Notes under the pieces: model-generated | Database searches by the model: none | What the model saw: only the letters and a program-made list of their open reading frames with translations | Told to the model about the DNA's origin: nothing | Program-made: the position numbers and the translations under genes | From: 62-47 sp049647485 | Lineage (GTDB): Bacteria; Pseudomonadota; Alphaproteobacteria; Rhizobiales; Xanthobacteraceae | Assembly: GCA_049647485.1 (NCBI GenBank) | Contig: JBARXT010000078.1 | Span: forward strand, 1-7,400 | DNA: 7,400 nt | Reading direction: 5' to 3' | Part shown: piece by piece, positions 6,660-7,400 of the stretch | How the letters are laid out: each line of letters begins with the position of its first letter | Position numbering within the stretch: the stretch's first letter is position 1

Positions 6660-6673
6660 CTAACGACTTTTAA
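6660..6673 (-). promoter_or_regulatory. degenerate second CtrA-like site
   Basis: On the minus strand TTAA-AAGTCG-TTAG: one perfect half, one half with a mismatch, and a spacer of six rather than seven. It shares GTCGTTA with the perfect site. The centres of the two sites are about 31-32 bases apart, close to three turns of the helix, so they face the same side of the DNA. It may be a weaker cooperative site or a decayed duplicate. Confidence 0.35.
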
Positions 6674-6811
6674 CCAAGGGTTGTCAGGCCCTTCCCCGTC
6701 GCGGACGCCGCCAACGATAAAAATGCGGACGTCGCCGATCGACCTTCGGCGGAACGGATGCCTTCGAAACCCGTTTTGGTTGGCGTTATCTTGGGTTAAG
6801 AGGGTTGCGGG

Positions 6812-6828
6812 CGGGCAATTGTTGCCCG
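6812..6828. repeat. perfect 7-bp inverted repeat upstream of fliO
   Basis: CGGGCAA-TTG-TTGCCCG, seven paired bases around a three-base centre, about 112-128 bases before the fliO start. It is flanked on both sides by lone TTAA half-sites (6796-6799 and 6835-6838). There is no T-run after it. It could be an operator for a dimeric regulator or a leader hairpin. Its function is unknown. Confidence 0.4.
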
Positions 6829-6841
6829 GGGACATTAACCG

Positions 6842-6871
6842 ATAGCGACCGACTCACGCCCCGTTCGCTAT
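6842..6871. repeat. second inverted repeat in the fliO leader
   Basis: ATAGCGA (6842-6848) and TCGCTAT (6865-6871) are perfect inverted copies 16 bases apart. A GANTC site (6851-6855) falls in the loop. It is either an operator with half-sites about two helical turns apart or a long-loop hairpin in the fliO transcript. No known motif is recognised. Confidence 0.35.
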
Positions 6872-6939
6872 TTGTTGTATCGTGGGGCTTCAGCAGACGG
6901 CGATTCTGAGGAACCGCCGGTTGCGCCGGGGATCGATCA

Positions 6940-7400
6940 ATGCAGACACCGCTGACATTCTTTATCGCATTCGTGGCCGTCCTGGTGCTGATCGGCTTGG
7001 TGGCCTGGCTGGTGCGCCGGTTTGCCGGCAATCGGCTTGGTGGCGGCGCTGGCCGGGGCCGGATGCCGCGACTGGCGGTGATCGACGCCGCCGCCGTCGA
7101 CGGACGCCGGCGGCTGGTGCTGGTTCGCCGCGATAATGTCGAGCATCTTCTGATGATCGGCGGCCCGAGCGATGTCGTGGTCGAACAGAATATTCTCCGG
7201 GCGACGCCAGCCCGCGATCAGGCCGCGCCGCGCGCCGACACGTCTCCCCGCCTCAGTCCGTTCCCGGAGGATGACGCCGGCCACGACCGGATGGAGCCGG
7301 TCGAACCGTCGCTGCCGGAGCCCCCTTCGCGCCCGGCCCGGCCATCTTTCGCGGATGAGTTGCGCCGACCCGCCGCGCCACCGCCACCCCCGCCGCTTCC
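6940..7400 (+). CDS. fliO: FliO-like flagellar assembly protein (runs off right edge)
   Basis: 153 complete codons are visible. It has one N-terminal membrane helix (residues 4-26), a basic boundary with RRF (26-28), a small compact domain at about 43-90 with PRLAVIDAAAVDGRRRLVLV (43-62), RRDNVEHLLMIGGPSDVVVE (63-82) and NIL, then an acidic and Pro-rich tail from about 90 onward ending in a run of prolines. The RLVLVRRDNVEHLLMIGG core is characteristic of FliO/MopB-type proteins, single-pass proteins that help to assemble the FliP ring of the flagellar export gate. The long Pro-rich tail is not part of the conserved core. GGGGA lies seven bases before the ATG. It is divergent from flgB; fliP would be expected next, outside the window. 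FliO is poorly conserved, so the name is less certain than those of the other flagellar genes. Confidence 0.78.
   Translation, partial: MQTPLTFFIAFVAVLVLIGLVAWLVRRFAGNRLGGGAGRGRMPRLAVIDAAAVDGRRRLVLVRRDNVEHLLMIGGPSDVVVEQNILRATPARDQAAPRADTSPRLSPFPEDDAGHDRMEPVEPSLPEPPSRPARPSFADELRRPAAPPPPPPL

Larger units (their letters stand above)
6575..6939. promoter_or_regulatory. 365-base divergent control region between flgB and fliO
   Basis: This is the only long stretch without a gene. It is AT-richer than its surroundings and holds four or five TTAA-type half-sites: the CtrA full site at 6628-6642, a degenerate pair at 6660-6673, and isolated TTAA at 6796-6799 and 6835-6838. It also holds two inverted repeats (6812-6828 and 6842-6871) and two GANTC sites (6851-6855 and 6902-6906). 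No sigma-54 -24/-12 pair was found upstream of flgB. No strong sigma-70 pair was found for fliO. It most likely carries both the flgB operon promoter (minus strand) and the fliO promoter (plus strand). Confidence 0.6.

Noticed and set aside
6575..6660. Possible sigma-54 promoter for flgB (a TGGC followed by TGC on the minus strand)
   Set aside because: The spacing between the GG and GC pairs does not fit the -24/-12 rule, and the CtrA site already explains the region.
6575..6835. N-terminal extension of flgB to an ATG at 6835
   Set aside because: It would translate the CtrA site and the divergent control region. FlgB has a normal start at 6574 with a good ribosome site.
6937..7284. 115-codon minus-strand open frame at the right edge
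   Set aside because: It is antisense to the FliO-like gene, which has a membrane helix and a recognisable core. The shadow is Ala/Arg/His-rich.

Overview
The window is GC-rich alphaproteobacterial DNA, most likely from the Nitrobacteraceae/Bradyrhizobiaceae (Bradyrhizobium, Rhodopseudomonas, Nitrobacter, Afipia group). This rests on the protein sequences (CckA, FlgC, FliO and the Tim44-like N-terminus) and on an intergenic palindrome of a type I recall from those genomes. No species can be named from the sequence alone. The region is core chromosome. I see no transposase, phage gene, tRNA, rRNA or CRISPR array.

Layout. Nearly everything reads on the minus strand, in the order flgB (6574 to 6164), flgC, fliE, fliQ, fliR, flhB (ends 3098), cckA (2955 to 373), then the first 75 codons of a Tim44-like exported protein (227 down to the left edge). 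Only the right edge reads on the plus strand: a fliO-type gene starts at 6940 and runs off the end. A 365-base divergent control region (6575-6939) separates it from flgB.

How the genes work together. FlgB and FlgC are proximal rod proteins, FliE joins the rod to the MS ring, FliQ and FliR form part of the export gate, and FlhB is the export substrate-specificity switch. The divergent FliO-like protein would assist assembly of FliP. CckA is the hybrid histidine kinase that heads the phosphorelay controlling the cell-cycle regulator CtrA. Upstream of flgB lies a perfect CtrA full site (TTAA-N7-TTAAC on the minus strand), plus a degenerate second copy about three helical turns away. The window therefore appears to hold both the top of the CtrA phosphorelay and a CtrA target promoter, on one strand and possibly partly co-transcribed.

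Points outside plain gene content. A 103-base cruciform-type palindromic repeat sits inside the flagellar operon between fliE and fliQ. The fliO leader carries two perfect 7-bp inverted repeats. GANTC sites (the CcrM methylation sequence) lie inside small palindromes upstream of both cckA and the Tim44-like gene. I found no convincing undescribed system. The most interesting content is regulatory.
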